Positions 1 through 11,134 are shown, numbered from the stretch's first letter. The stretch: 64,000 nt of DNA from Ignavibacteriales bacterium (GCA_016714125.1 JADJNX010000007.1:1-64000), one strand, 5' to 3'. Made by a program: numbers and translations. Notes: generated from the letters alone by a model not told the origin.

Positions 1-901
1 AATTGATCTTTCACTCCTGGACTTACAGTACCCGTGAACCATAAAACTGGATTCCCTCCGCACTGCATCAATCCTTTTTGATACTGTGCCCCACAATTTA
101 ATGGGATTCTGAAAATCAAAGATGTTTCCTGCATGAAGCAGAATCTTCCCTCTCCGGAGTTTTTATTCTTTAAAGTTGGTGAATTTCTCCTCATCAAATC
201 CCCAATGGAGAACATGTCCCTTATCTTTCAGAAAGGGATAACTTTTAACATAAGTCGGCAAGTGATGTTTCGGTTACAAAAATTGAGGCACGGCTTTTCT
301 GCAATATTCTCTTTTCAAGAAATGCATCCAGCATTATTGTTAATTTGCTTCTGGTTTGCCCTTTGTAATAAGCAATATTCAACCAGGGATCAATAAATAC
401 AGGATAAAACGGGATTTGTGCATTTCTTGCAATCTTTGCTGCTGCTAGGTGAACAGAGTGAGGTGGCCCTATCGAAACAACCGCATCAAATTTTTCCTCC
501 AACAACAGTTTATTCCCGGCACGGACCGCAAAAGGATACCATCCAATTCGGGCATCAGGAATAAAAAGATTCATCCTGATCCAAAGGGATATTGCGTGTG
601 TAAGACTTTTATTCTCTTTGGATATCGTTTCGGAAGCCACAAGCTGGGCGTCTTTCCCCTTCCCGGTGAATATCTTATAAAACTCAAATGGTTCAATCGA
701 TTTGGTTTTTATAACTTTAAGGTCCGGAGCGATTTCACTCATCATCGAATCATCTTTTTGCATAAAAGATTCATCTTCTACTGTGAGCACTGCCGGCTGC
801 CAGCCAAATTCCGGCAGGTACTTTATCATCTTAAGGGGCCAATGAAGAGAAGCTTTCCCTGATGGAGGCCAGTAATAGGTTAAAAAGAGAACCTTTTTCA
901 C
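1..901 (-). CDS. Glycosyltransferase, GT4-like N-terminal domain (partial, frame broken)
   Basis: Probable sugar transferase of surface polysaccharide synthesis. The first 218 codons, from a GTG at 901, read as a GT-B/GT4 N-terminal domain: 'FLTYYWPPSGKASLHWPLK' near the start, then 'SIGPPHS' about residue 145 and 'FIDPW' about 170. The frame stops at 245, but similarity continues in a second frame ('LPTYVKSYPFL', 'VLHWGFDEEKF', about 140-245) and then a third ('ILLHAGNIFDFQNPIKLWGT', 1-135), where the gene runs off the window. Two single-base breaks therefore lie near 245 and 140. The GTG overlaps the TGA of the upstream methyltransferase by four bases (GTGA), so the two are probably translationally coupled. 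Acceptor and donor cannot be told from the sequence. Confidence 0.75.
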
Positions 902-1494
902 CGTTTTTTGCCCGCAAAATTAATTACATCGGCAAGCCCGATATGACCGGAACCTTCATTAAGATTTGTTGATTCTTTGGCAAATACTTCAAAATCAAGA
1001 TCGATAAAATCTTCAACTATCTGTTCAAGAGAGAAAAGCAAATTAATATCCTTCGGCCCACCTGATGTTTTACCAAGCTGGGTTTTATCATAGGCTGTAA
1101 ATATCAACTTCCCCCCTTTTTTGAGAGATTTGACAACATTTTTATGCAATTCTTCCCTCATTTCCTGAGGCAAATGCACAAAGACCAGACCAACCGCATC
1201 ATATTCCTCTTCACCATATTCAAAAGAAGATAGCTCGGCAATCTGATAATCAATTTTTACACCCGCTTCTGCTGCAAACTTATCAGCTTTCTTTTTGCCT
1301 TCCTCACTCCAGTCGAGGCAGGTTACATCCCATCCCAACTTTGCAGCATAAACGGCATTTCTCCCCTCCCCTTCTGCAGGGAGCAACAATTTTCCGGGTT
1401 CAAGTTTGTTTATCTCTTCTTTGAAGAAGACATTTGGTTCTTTCCCGTAAAAATATCCCTCTGCTGCATAACGTTCATTCCACTGATTATTCAA
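898..1494 (-). CDS. Class I SAM-dependent methyltransferase (TehB/thiopurine-like)
   Basis: Intact 198-residue Rossmann methyltransferase. 'LLPAEGEGRNAVYAAKLGWD' (about residues 38-57) is motif I in the form LLxxxEGEGRN found in TehB/thiopurine methyltransferase-like proteins; 'CLDWSEEG' (about 59-66) carries the acidic ribose-binding residue and 'YDAVGLVFVHLP' (about 99-110) is the motif IV region. Length matches the small stand-alone enzymes of this group. The substrate is not evident: tellurite or thiopurine detoxification is only a family precedent. It overlaps the following glycosyltransferase by four bases, so the two form a small minus-strand operon. Upstream lies about 250 bases of dispersed repeats. 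Confidence 0.8.
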   Translation of the reverse strand: MNNQWNERYAAEGYFYGKEPNVFFKEEINKLEPGKLLLPAEGEGRNAVYAAKLGWDVTCLDWSEEGKKKADKFAAEAGVKIDYQIAELSSFEYGEEEYDAVGLVFVHLPQEMREELHKNVVKSLKKGGKLIFTAYDKTQLGKTSGGPKDINLLFSLEQIVEDFIDLDFEVFAKESTNLNEGSGHIGLADVINFAGKKR

Positions 1495-1510
1495 TACAAA
1501 CTCCTTTTTT

Positions 1511-1546
1511 TAATGCAATAATTCAATAATGCAGTAATGCAGTAAT
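1511..1546. repeat. Period-8 microrepeat
   Basis: Four tandem octamers, taatgcaa / taattcaa / taatgcag / taatgcag, then taat. A very similar array stands at 49676-49711, also just outside a gene end. Confidence 0.75.
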
Positions 1547-1553
1547 TTTGATA

Positions 1554-1795
1554 CTTCCACGGATGACACGGATTTAACACAGATTCCACGGATGAATTTT
1601 TATTCTCCCTTCGGTCTTCGCGTCCTTGGGTCAAAACCTCCCCTTTGCGTTCTTCGCGGCCTTTGCGGTTAAACTACAAAATCTCCGCTGTGTGCTCTGT
1701 GGTTTATCCACTACTCGCATCCCAAGCCCTTTAATCCTCCCCTCGCCGTTTAGGAGAGGGGTTGGGGTGAGGTCCCTTCCGTGGTTAAACTCAAA
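1554..1795. repeat. Cluster of dispersed short repeats between two genes
   Basis: Contains CACGG words (ccacggatgacacggattt, 1558 on), a tcttcgcgtccttggg / ttcttcgcggcctttgcgg block (about 1614-1670), a gtgtgctctgtggttta block (about 1690-1707) and an imperfect hairpin made of cctcccct and aggagaggggttgggg (about 1738-1768). The same words recur at 19215-19263, 28637-28835, 51476-51535 and 56476-56575. The cluster reaches past the stop codon of the BNR-repeat gene, whose last residues are encoded by it. Confidence 0.7.
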
Positions 1796-4700
1796 CCTCT
1801 GCTATCTAATTTCAGCTCCGGAAGCCTCCCGGGGATAACATGCCCGCCAAGTTTTTCGAGGGCGGATTGAAGTTGAACCACATCGGTCTCAGAAATTCTT
1901 TTAATTTCGTTATAAACGGGTGGAAATTCTTCCAAGAGCACATTATAGGCAGTTAATTCATTTTTTGTCAATTTTGACGTTGACCTCCAATGAGTATAGA
2001 GCAGGGTATTAAGCCTTTCCGAAAGGGTAACATGCGAAGGAGGATTCTCTTCGGTACTCGGGAAATTTGACCTTCTTTCAAATTTAAGAAGAAGTTGATC
2101 CAATTGATCGAGTATTTTATCTGCCGAGACCAGCAATTCAAATCCCGCACCCGGAACGAGAAGTGCCGACTGTTTCAGGCTTATCACTTTTTTTATCAGT
2201 TCATCCAAAAATGCACGGGTACCTCTTAAAGTTCTCGCCAACTCCGCTGCCTTTTTTTGGAAGTTCACCAATTCGGCACGATCTTCGATCGGCAGTGTGG
2301 TGTTTCTCAAAGCAGTGGCATTTAATTCGATGGTTTTGCCCAATGGTTTAATTCCATCTCTGGTAACCATTGACATGACAACTTTATATTTGCCCGGCAT
2401 TACAAGTGAACTGCTCTGCTGCTTCATTGCCGCATTAAATTTGTCGGCTTTAAGAGTTGTGATGCTCTGGTATCGGAGATCCCAGTTTATTCTTTGTACT
2501 CCTTTTCCGGCAGGTTTTGTCAGTTTTTTGACTTCATTTCCGGATTCATCGGAAATTGAAAAGATGAGATAAGGAGCAACTTCTCTGCTTTCAACATTAA
2601 GTGCAGAATCTGAGGGGATTGGAATCGGTTTCCCTTCAACAAACAGTTTGGATTCCATCTCTTTTCTGATTTCTTTCAGGGTTTTGGGCACTTCTTTTAT
2701 GTAATATGTGAGATCCACTCCAAATTCGGGATTGGGAGCTTTATAGTAAGTTGTTCCTGTTCCATATCTCTCGGGAGCTTCTATATACATCAAACCGTCA
2801 CGGGTATCAAATAAAAAGGCTTCCTGTTCCAACATCTCATTGGTGATTTTCCTTAGTGGGGTATAGTTATCAAGAATATAGAAGCCCCTTCCAAAGGTTG
2901 CGATAACAATATTACCCTCTTTTTTGGAGATGGATATCACGAACCGGAATATCAGGTAAACCATTTTGCAATTTGATCCAGTTTTTACCGCCATCAATTG
3001 TAAAATAAAAACCAAACTCTGTCCCAACAAACAGAAGATCTGCATTCTCAAAATCTTCGGCAATGCTCCATACTGATCCATTTTCAGGCAAGTTGGTAGA
3101 AATCGATTTCCATGTCCGCCCTTTATCTTCACTTTTCATCACATAAGGTTTAAAATCATCACTTTGGTGATTGTTAAACGACGCGTAAACCACATTTTCA
3201 TTAAAACGGGAGGGAAGAAGGTCACTGACATAAGTATATTCGGGAACACCGGGGAAGTTTTTTGACACACGCCATGTTTTAACATCTTCAGTCACCTGAA
3301 TAAGTCCATCATCAGTTCCTGCATACAAAAGATTCTCTTTTACCGGTGATTCTGCAAGAGAAACGATGGTTCCAAAAAGGGAGGTTGATTTGTCTTTTGA
3401 GACTGCATCCACACCCCAATATTTATCCATTACAGGGAATGAATTTCTATCAACTCCGGTGGTAAGGTCGGGACTGATAACTGTCCAATTATCACCGCGG
3501 TCATCGGTTCTAAATACCATGTTGGCGGCTGTGTAAAGTCGGGTGTTTTTATGTGGACTTATAAAAAGCGGGGTATCCCAATTCCATTTATAGGTTTTTT
3601 CACCTTTTCCGGGTTCGGGTCTGATATCAATAGCCTCTGAACTCTTTTTATCATATCTGACCATTCCGGCATACTGCGATTCTGCATAAACAATATCAGG
3701 ATTTTCGGGGTCAACGGCCGACCAAAATCCGTCACCACCATTGGTAATAAACCAATCGGAATTAACTATTCCGTCACCACTCAATGTTCTTGAGGGTCCA
3801 CCCATGCTGCTGTTGTCTTGAGTTCCACCATATACATTATAAAACGGGTATGAATTATCGGCAAAAACACGATAAAACTGAGTGACAGGGAGATTTTCTT
3901 TAAAATCCCATGATTTTCCACTGTCAAACGATTCATAAATACCACCATCACCACCAATCAAAAGATGTTCTGTGTTGGCAGGATTTATCCAGAGTGCGTG
4001 ATCATCAACATGGCGATCCTCAACACCAAGATTGACCCAGGTTTTTCCTGCATCTGTGGTCACTTTTGAAACCACTTCCATCGAATAAACTTTGTTTACA
4101 TCTTTTGGATCGCAAAAAATCTCATTAAAATATTGCCCTGATGAGGCATAATCGCTCATTTTATCCCAAGTTGCGCCTCTGTTTGTGCTTCTGTAAAATC
4201 CACTGTTTCCTTCTGCTGCTTCAAGAATAATGTAGAGGACATCTGGATTTACGGGGGAGATGTCAATTCCCATTCCGCCGAGATGAACTGAAGGAAGTCC
4301 CTTCATTATCTTCTCCCAGTTTTCACCACCATCTTCAGATTTATAGACGGCAGTTTCCGGTCCACCACCAATTTTTGTATAAATATGTCTTCTTCTTTGT
4401 TCGGAAGTGGCATACATTACATCGGGGTTTCTTGGATCAAAAAGGAGATTGTTTACACCTGTATGGGTGCTGATTTCGAGAACTTTTTTCCAGGTTTTAC
4501 CACCGTCAACGGTTTTGTAAAGTCCGCGGTCTCCGCCCGGTCCCCATGCAGATCCTTCGGCAGCAACAAAAACGATATTAGAATTGCGTGGATCAATTAT
4601 GATATCACCGATCTGGCGGGAATCTTTTAATCCCATGTTTTTCCATGACTTGCCACCATCCACCGATTTATAAACACCATTTCCATAACCCAATGCCCTT

Positions 4701-5051
4701 TGATGATTATTTTCACCCGTCCCTGCCCATACAACAAATTTGTTGTTTGGATCCATCGTGACACAACCAATGGAATATGCACCATAATTGTCGAAGACCG
4801 GATTAAAAGTGGTCCCGGCATTTGTGGTTTTCCATATATGTCCACTTGAGACTGCTACGAAATATTCACTATTGTTTTTTGGGTCAACTGCAAAATCAGA
4901 AATTCTGCCGGAGGTAAGTGCCGGTCCGATATTTCTCCACTTCAGACCGGAAAAGTTCTCTTTCTGGAGAGTGCTTTTTTGATCCTTCTCTTCATTTTGT
5001 GCAGTGATTACCCCGGAAACGAAAAAAAATAATTATACGACAACAAATCAA
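1750..5051 (-). CDS. Secreted BNR/sortilin-like beta-propeller protein, about 1100 residues (frame broken)
   Basis: Large exported protein of the VPS10/sortilin-type BNR-repeat family common in Bacteroidota, often labelled glycosyl hydrolase although catalysis is unproven. Asp-box repeats are plain: 'SVDGGKSWKNMG', 'TVDGGKTWKKV', 'SEDGGENWEKI', 'DDRGDNWTVIS', 'SEDKGRTWKSIS', 'TIDGGKNWIKL'. The C-terminal third is an all-beta/helical tail ending 'HVIPGRLPELK'. The frame breaks about 2930: 'GLPDIPVRDI' in one frame continues as 'SISKKEGNIVIATFGRGFYI' in the next. At the N-terminus 'GLKWRNIGPALTSGRISDF' is in frame upstream of the first ATG (4756). The signal peptide 'ICCRIII..FFFVSGVITAQ' is recovered only if a run of eight T (about 5023-5030) is one base out, which gives a TTG start near 5051. 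The last dozen codons run into a dispersed repeat. Confidence 0.75.
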
Positions 5052-5140
5052 ATAATCTCAAATGAGCATATCTAATAATCTTTCAGGCTTGTTTGCATGA
5101 ATGTGATGGTCGATTCCCGGAATAACCAAAGTGTACTCAG

Positions 5141-7690
5141 ATGAAGAGTCTCTTTCTTCTTCTTTTTCTGATTACACCACTGATTTCGCAGGGAATTGAT
5201 GCGACCAAACTTGGTGGTCTTTATTTTACCGGAAGTTTTCAGAAACCGGGCCCTGCCGGTTCAAATATCCCCCTCCCATTTAACAAACAATCAAGGCTGC
5301 ACATTACTAAAGACGGAGAACTTACACCCTCTAAGAGTTGGAGTCTCTCATTTTCCTTCTGTTTAAGAGATAACAAAACCAACGGCGCTCTTTTTGTAAC
5401 AAGATATAAGTCCACTTCCCTGTCATTTTATTTCTCGCGTGGCAAAACCCCCAACAATGCTTCATTTACGCTTCTCATTAACGGAGAAAAACTCCTGTCT
5501 TATTTAACCTGAGCAGAAACCTCATTTATGACGGAAACTGGTATGATCTCAAATTAACTGTTGACGGACAAACAGGTATTGCCCGAGTTTTGTTTCAGGG
5601 CATATCAAAAGAAGTGAAACGGAGTGAATTAAAAACCTCAGGTGGATTGGACATAAATTTTGGGAGGCAATTACCCGACAAAAATTGCCTCGCGATGATC
5701 ATCAAAAATCTTCAACTTGAGATTGATGGGAAACTGAGCCACAGATGGCTTTTTACCGAAATGACAGGGACTGTTGGCTACGATTCAGAGGGTTCTCTTG
5801 ATCTTGATACAGAAAATTGTGATTGGTTAATCAACAAACATTTTTTCTGGGAGCCCGTTTCCATTGGCGAAGAGGTAACAAAATCTGAATATTCAAAAAA
5901 ACCCCTTACTCCTGAACATTTGGTAATCACTCCTGACAAAGTAACCACCTACAATCTCCGTAGAAAGTTATATACAACTCTTTATTTTGAACCAATGGAA
6001 GGAAGAATTGTCGGGACACCTTCACTACCGGTCAGAGACTCAATCGTCTCATTTCATAATGGTTATCCCGATGAACCGGGGGTTTTGAACTTCAGGACGG
6101 GTGAATGGCTTGGCACAACAACCAAAAACTCTCCCGATGGTCACTATTATGCGAGTTCAACTCTGCTCGACCCCTTTTCTCTTGATGTATATCTGTTTGG
6201 CGGGTATGGGTGGTACACATTCAAAAACAATCTGCTGAAGTTTAATAAAACATCTCAAAAATGGGATACTTGCAAAACCATTGGCGAAAAACCAATTCCA
6301 ATGAGTTCGTATGTGGTAATGAAGGGAGCCGACCCAAGTGACTATTTTATATTTGGAGGTTTGGGTGTAGCCTCGGGCAGGCAGGAAGACAGCCAACATC
6401 CGATTTGGGCTCTTCATAAACTTGATCTGAAAGATCTGAACTGGAAAAAAGTATGGCAGTGGAAATCCTACAAAAATATCATCAGTTATTATGGTGCTGC
6501 ATGGACAAACAGGAACACGAACGAGTTATATACAATCGTACTCAATTTTGGGATAGAAAAACCTGTCCAGCGGCTTGCTCTTCTTAACCTGAGCGACAGC
6601 AACATTACCTTTATTGGTAACACATTACCAAGGCACAGATCAGGAAATAAAGCATATTCACTCTATGTTGATTATGAAACCGGAATATTATATTTTATCG
6701 ATACTGAATGGCATGACAATGATGCCACTCCTGTGGTTTTTGCTGCCAGAACTCCGATCCTCACTGAATCTGAATATTCATGACTGCTCGAGAACACTCA
6801 GCCTGCAAAGATTGCCAGACTGAAAAATATGTTACAATATTCGATGCTCTTTTTTGCTGTGGTTGTTCTACCCATCGGGTTTGTAATTCTGTTTAAGAAA
6901 AAACATAAAAAAAAGATGTTGGAGGCGACACAAAAATTAAAATCAGCCCCATACAGCGTAAAATCAAACTACATAACCCTTTTTGGTGGGCTCACAATCA
7001 TCGATAAAAACGGAACTGTAATCAAAGAAGGTTTTACCCCAAAATTGATTGAACTTATTTCTGTTATTCTGCTTTACTCCACACATGACCACTCAAGAGG
7101 AATATCGTTTGCCCGGCTTGATAAACTTCTATGGTCAGATTTGCCTTCCGACAATTTTAAAGAATAATAGAAATGTGGCTTTTTCAAGGCTCAGGTCAGT
7201 TCTTAAAAGCAAAAGTGGAATCAGTTTGATTACTGATCAGGATTCTGTAAAAATTAAATTGCCACCCGGGATGACAAATGAGTTGGAATTGTTTAATAAC
7301 ATAACATTAAAGCAGCCGGATCCATTAAATAACCGCCAGACGAGTAAGTTCTTCACGATTATCTCTCGAGGTGTGTTTCTACAGGGCATCAGGTCAGAGT
7401 GGGCGCATGAAGCAAAAGAAGAGGTAATCTCAAAAATTATTAAAATCACTCTCGATTTGATGACTTATTATTGTGAAAAAGGGGAGTATCACAAATGCCT
7501 TGAGGCTGCTGATACGGTCTCCCTTCATGCACTTTTGTCGGAGGAAGTGTTGCGATATAAAATTAATGCGCTGATTAAACTCGACCGAACTGAAGAGGCC
7601 GCCGAATCATTTAAAATCTTTTGCGACGAGTATAAACAGCGGTACAAAGAGGAATACGGTTATGACTTCGAAGAATTTTTGGAGATGTGA
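5141..7690 (+). CDS. Membrane-spanning regulator: signal peptide, LamG-like, Kelch, TM, SARP-like winged helix, BTAD-like tail (broken)
   Basis: About 850 codons, read by joining frames. Order: signal peptide 'MKSLFLLLFLITPLISQG'; LamG/concanavalin-like domain about residues 30-235 ('SWSLSFSF', 'NWYDLKLTVDG', 'LAMIIKNLQL'); Kelch-like strands about 330-440 ('VYLFGGYGWYTFKNNLLKF', 'DYFIFGGLG'); TM helix 'MLFFAVVVLPIGFVILF' followed by a lysine-rich stop-transfer stretch; OmpR/SARP-type winged helix ('YITLFGGLTIIDKNG', 'FTPKLIELISVILL', 'LLWSDLP', 'NNRNVAFSRLRSVL'); then a helical tail like a bacterial transcriptional activator domain. Inferred role: one-component sensor of an extracytoplasmic polymer or glycan that regulates transcription from the membrane. 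Breaks: frameshift about 5503, in-frame TGA 6781-6783 and one extra base about 7162 (the paralogue aligns straight through). Divergent from the BNR gene. Confidence 0.75.
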
Positions 7691-7693
7691 TAC

Positions 7694-9639
7694 ATGCCTC
7701 TTCGATTTTTAACCACTTTTTTATTTGTTTTATTTCTTGTTTCACCTTCCGGTTATTCACAGACGGGGAATGAGAATGGATTTACGGGGTTAAAATTTAG
7801 CGGTAATTATAAAATTGAGGCAGGGGATTCGGGAGTTGTTAAGATCTATCATCGAGGACCAAAAACAAAATTTGAGACAGGTGGATCTTCGGGAATAAAC
7901 CTTGGCGATATCTATAGCCTCAGTTTTAAGTTTTGTGTTTACCTCAATCAACATTTCGCAAGCATTTTTGAGATTGAAAACGGCAACTATGCAATTAGAT
8001 TAAGATATTTATATCATCCCGATTCAAATATGGTCCACTTGCAACTCCGGATTAACGGGAAACACAATATCATAAGTTTTGTTAAACCTTTAAATGAGTT
8101 TGTGAAGGGTAACTGGTTTGATGTAAAACTTGATGTTAATGAGGTTAACCAAAAGATATCACTCACTCTGAACGGATCACGAAAACAAGCCGTAAACAAA
8201 TATCTCGCTACAGAAGGTCCTTCGGTTATTCGTTTTGGTCAGATGCTACCGGACGGCGATTGTCTTGCAATGATAGTAAAAGACCTCCGAATATATAAAG
8301 ATGGAATACTTAATCATTTTTGGCGTTTTAATGAAACAGGGGGAAATACCGCATTCGATAGTGAGGGGAAACTTGATATTGAAGTTGTTGCTCCCGATTG
8401 GGTGTTGGAATCTCATTATAAATGGCGCACCGATAAACTCCCCTCATTAGCCGGAATAAAAAATGTGATGCCTTTTTACAGACTTGTTAAAAACGGCAGA
8501 ATGGCAGCTCTGGAAGAGAAAGGATCGGGCAGAGTTATTGGCGATTTGTTGCCAATTGAAGGAGACAGCATCGATTTTATTGCTGTCTGGCACGATACGG
8601 TCAATTCAAAACTCTATACCTCTGTTTCCGTGACCAACAAAGACAGATGTGTTATGCACCTCTTTTCCATTGTTTTACCGGTGGTGTCCGAAAAAACCTT
8701 CACAAAACTTGGTGGTGTTCCACCCTCAATTTTTAGCAGGGGGACAGGAACAATTATCGTCTATTCTGCACTGGTTGTCCTCGCTCTGGCAATTCCTTCA
8801 ACTGCATTTTTAATGATCAGGAAAAGAAGACCTAAAAAGAGGAGAGATGGAGAATTTAAAGAAGGTGTTGATCCCGAAACAGTTGAACAGGCAAGAGAAA
8901 TCCAAAAAAACATGATATTTATTTTTGGAGGGTTAAGACTGATCGACCCTGACGGGGTGGATATCCACGGAGACCTCTCCGGCAGATTACAAGAACTGCT
9001 TGCAGCTCTGTTGTTTTATTCCGCATCTGAAGATAATGGAGCTGTTTCGCTAAGAAAACTTGAAAAAATCATCTGGTCCGACATTCCTAAGGAAAAGTTA
9101 AAAAACAACAGAAATGTCGCGTTTTCAAAATTAAGAAAACTCACTTCCAAAATGAAAGGGATAACCTTTGAATCGGACAGTGAGAATGTAATCGTGAAAA
9201 TATCACCACAAATTACAAACGATGCAGTTGAGTTTTTAAGCTTCGCAAACTTCTTTCGATCAAAGCAAAAATTTCAGCCGATCCCCTTGTTGAAAATTTC
9301 ATCAACATTATTAAAGGTGGAACATTATTACAGGGAATTACTTCTGATTGGATTGAAAAAGAGAGATTTGTCATCGCCAATGATATCATCGAAATTCTTC
9401 TCAGGAGATGTGAATATCTATATCTTGTGGAACAATTCGATAAATGTAATGAAACTGCAGGATTGATAAATCTATACGACTCGGCGAATGAAGAAGCTTT
9501 CCGTTATAAACTTAAATCCCTTTTTTATTTAGGTCGGCATTCACTTGTGGAAGAGACTTATAACTCTTACTGCCAGGAATATCAGTCCGTTTATGGGCAG
9601 ACCTACCCCCATCATGTTCGTGTTCTTCTGAAAGACTAA
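7694..9639 (+). CDS. Paralogous membrane-spanning regulator: signal peptide, LamG-like, TM, SARP-like winged helix, BTAD-like tail
   Basis: About 648 codons, three bases after its paralogue and preceded by GGAG nine bases before the ATG, so probably co-translated. Signal peptide ends '...SGYSQ'; LamG-like domain about residues 25-240 with the same signatures as the first copy ('NWFDVKLDV', 'FGQMLPDGDCLAMIVKDLRI', 'HFWRFNETGG'); a short beta region replaces the Kelch repeats; TM 'IVYSALVVLALAIPSTAFLM' near 360, then 'RKRRPKKRR'. The cytoplasmic part has 'FIFGGLRLIDPDG', 'IIWSDIPKEKLKNNRNVAFS' and a BTAD-like tail ('LLQGITSDWIEKERFV', 'YLVEQFDKCNET'). One frame break about 9240 separates the winged helix from the tail. 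Ligand and target promoter are unknown. Confidence 0.75.
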
Positions 9640-9770
9640 GCTTTCCAGACCCCCACTTTTTTTCCTTGAATTAATATTTATAACGATAAAAATGTGAGTT
9701 TTATTGATTATTAATCACCAAAACTCTTCCAGTAATCGATTTGGTAACCCCCCCCGCATATATTTCCGTC

Positions 9771-9800
9771 AGATTTTTTAATTATTAAGTTAAAAAATCT
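9771..9800. repeat. AT-only inverted repeat
   Basis: Perfect 11-base arms agattttttaa and ttaaaaaatct with an 8-base loop, about 130 bases after the second regulator gene. Possible operator or weak terminator; it lacks a GC stem. Confidence 0.5.
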
Positions 9801-9941
9801 AAAGTTGTAACTTTTGGAAGGGTAAAATTAAACTGACCATCTACGTGGGATGTCGGGGATAGATGTCCCGGAACTATACTATTTGGGTAACCAAAAAAAA
9901 GTATTGGCAGGGTCAAAAATCGGAGTAATGTAGCAATTTGA

Positions 9942-9964
9942 GGGGTGTTTAATAAAAACACCCC
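9942..9964. terminator. Hairpin downstream of gmd
   Basis: Arms ggggtgttt and aaacacccc around a 5-base loop, 22 bases beyond the gmd stop. A strong stem but without a clear U-tract on the minus strand, so its terminator role is inferred from position. Confidence 0.45.
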
Positions 9965-9985
9965 CCAAGGCTAACTTAAATGATG

Positions 9986-11107
9986 TTATACTCTGTTGAG
10001 TGCTGCATTAAAATCTGCATTAACCATAATCTTCACAAGTTCCGCCAGTTTTGTTTCAGCTTCCCACCCAAGTTCGTTTTTCGCTTTTGCAGGATTTCCG
10101 ATAAGCAGGTCAACTTCTGTAGGACGGAAATATTTTGGAGAGACTTCCACAACAACTTTTCCCGGCTTTAACAAAGAAATGTCCACAACTTGTGAAAACT
10201 TTGTGGTGTATTTTTCCACAAGTGAATTTAACATATCTGTATCCACTGATTTGATCACACCCTTTTCATCAACTCCTTCTCCCTGAAACTCAATTTGAAC
10301 TCCAAGTCCGGCAAAGGTCATTTTGCAAAAATCTCTCACAGTGTTGGTTTCACCGGTAGCGAGAACAAAATCATCCGCTGTTTCAGTCTGAAGAATCCGC
10401 CACATCCCTTCACAATATTCGGGAGCATATCCCCAATCTCTTTTTGATGAGAGATTTCCGAGGACAATTGAATTTTCTTTCCCAAGTATTATGTTTGATG
10501 CCGCCATGGTGATTTTGCGTGTAACAAAAGTTTCACCTCTTCTTGGGGATTCATGGTTAAACAAAATCCCGTTGGATGCAAAAAGGTTGTAAGCTTCACG
10601 ATAGTTTACGATTATCCAATATGCGTAAAGTTTTGCCACGGCATAAGGTGATCTTGGATAAAATGGTGTTTTTTCATCCTGTGGGATTGCCTGCACCTTG
10701 CCATAAAGCTCACTTGTGGAGGCCTGATAAAACTTGCTTTTACTTAAACCTGTCTCCCTCATCGCATCGAGGAAGCGAAGTGTACCGAGCGCGTCAACCT
10801 GGGCTGTATAGTCAGGAACATCAAAAGAAACTTTAACATGACTCTGTGCTGCAAGGTTATATATCTCATCGGGAGCAATCTTTTCAAGAATCCTGTTGAG
10901 GTTGCTTGTATCAACAACATCACCATGATGCAGAAAAAACTTTTTTCCTCTGTATTCAGGATTGTTGTAAATATGATCGATTCTACCGGTATTAAAAGAA
11001 CTGCTGCGACGGATAATTCCATGTACAGTATATCCCTTTTCAAGAAGTATCTCGGTCAGATAACTTCCGTCCTGACCGGTGATTCCTGTAATTAAAGCTG
11101 TTTTCAC
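9986..11107 (-). CDS. gmd: GDP-mannose 4,6-dehydratase
   Basis: Converts GDP-D-mannose to GDP-4-dehydro-6-deoxy-mannose, the first step to GDP-fucose, GDP-rhamnose and related deoxysugars. The 373 residues show the extended-SDR pattern: nucleotide-binding 'TGITGQDGSYLTEILLEKGY' at 8-27, 'RRSSSFNTGRIDHIY' about 33-47 which is diagnostic for Gmd, catalytic Thr/Ser and 'YPRSPYAVAKLYAYW' with the YxxxK pair about 148-162, and 'SPRRGETFVTRKI' about 188-200. Length is normal and the frame intact. The start is a GTG with AAAGGAAA upstream. It ends a minus-strand run starting at htpX. No GDP-fucose synthase or other gmd partner is in the window; the nearest sugar gene is the glycosyltransferase at 1-901. 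Confidence 0.95.
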   Translation of the reverse strand: MKTALITGITGQDGSYLTEILLEKGYTVHGIIRRSSSFNTGRIDHIYNNPEYRGKKFFLHHGDVVDTSNLNRILEKIAPDEIYNLAAQSHVKVSFDVPDYTAQVDALGTLRFLDAMRETGLSKSKFYQASTSELYGKVQAIPQDEKTPFYPRSPYAVAKLYAYWIIVNYREAYNLFASNGILFNHESPRRGETFVTRKITMAASNIILGKENSIVLGNLSSKRDWGYAPEYCEGMWRILQTETADDFVLATGETNTVRDFCKMTFAGLGVQIEFQGEGVDEKGVIKSVDTDMLNSLVEKYTTKFSQVVDISLLKPGKVVVEVSPKYFRPTEVDLLIGNPAKAKNELGWEAETKLAELVKIMVNADFNAALNRV

Positions 11108-11134
11108 TACTATTTCCTTTAATATTTAATAAAA

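Larger units (their letters stand above)
9640..9985. other. Intergenic region with two inverted repeats
   Basis: 346 bases between convergent genes. No coding sense was found on either strand. It holds the two inverted repeats listed next and a run of nine C at about 9748-9756. Confidence 0.6.

Noticed and set aside
6781..6783. Selenocysteine recoding at the TGA
   Set aside because: No conserved Cys/Sec context or SECIS-like hairpin is apparent, and neighbouring breaks are plain indels.
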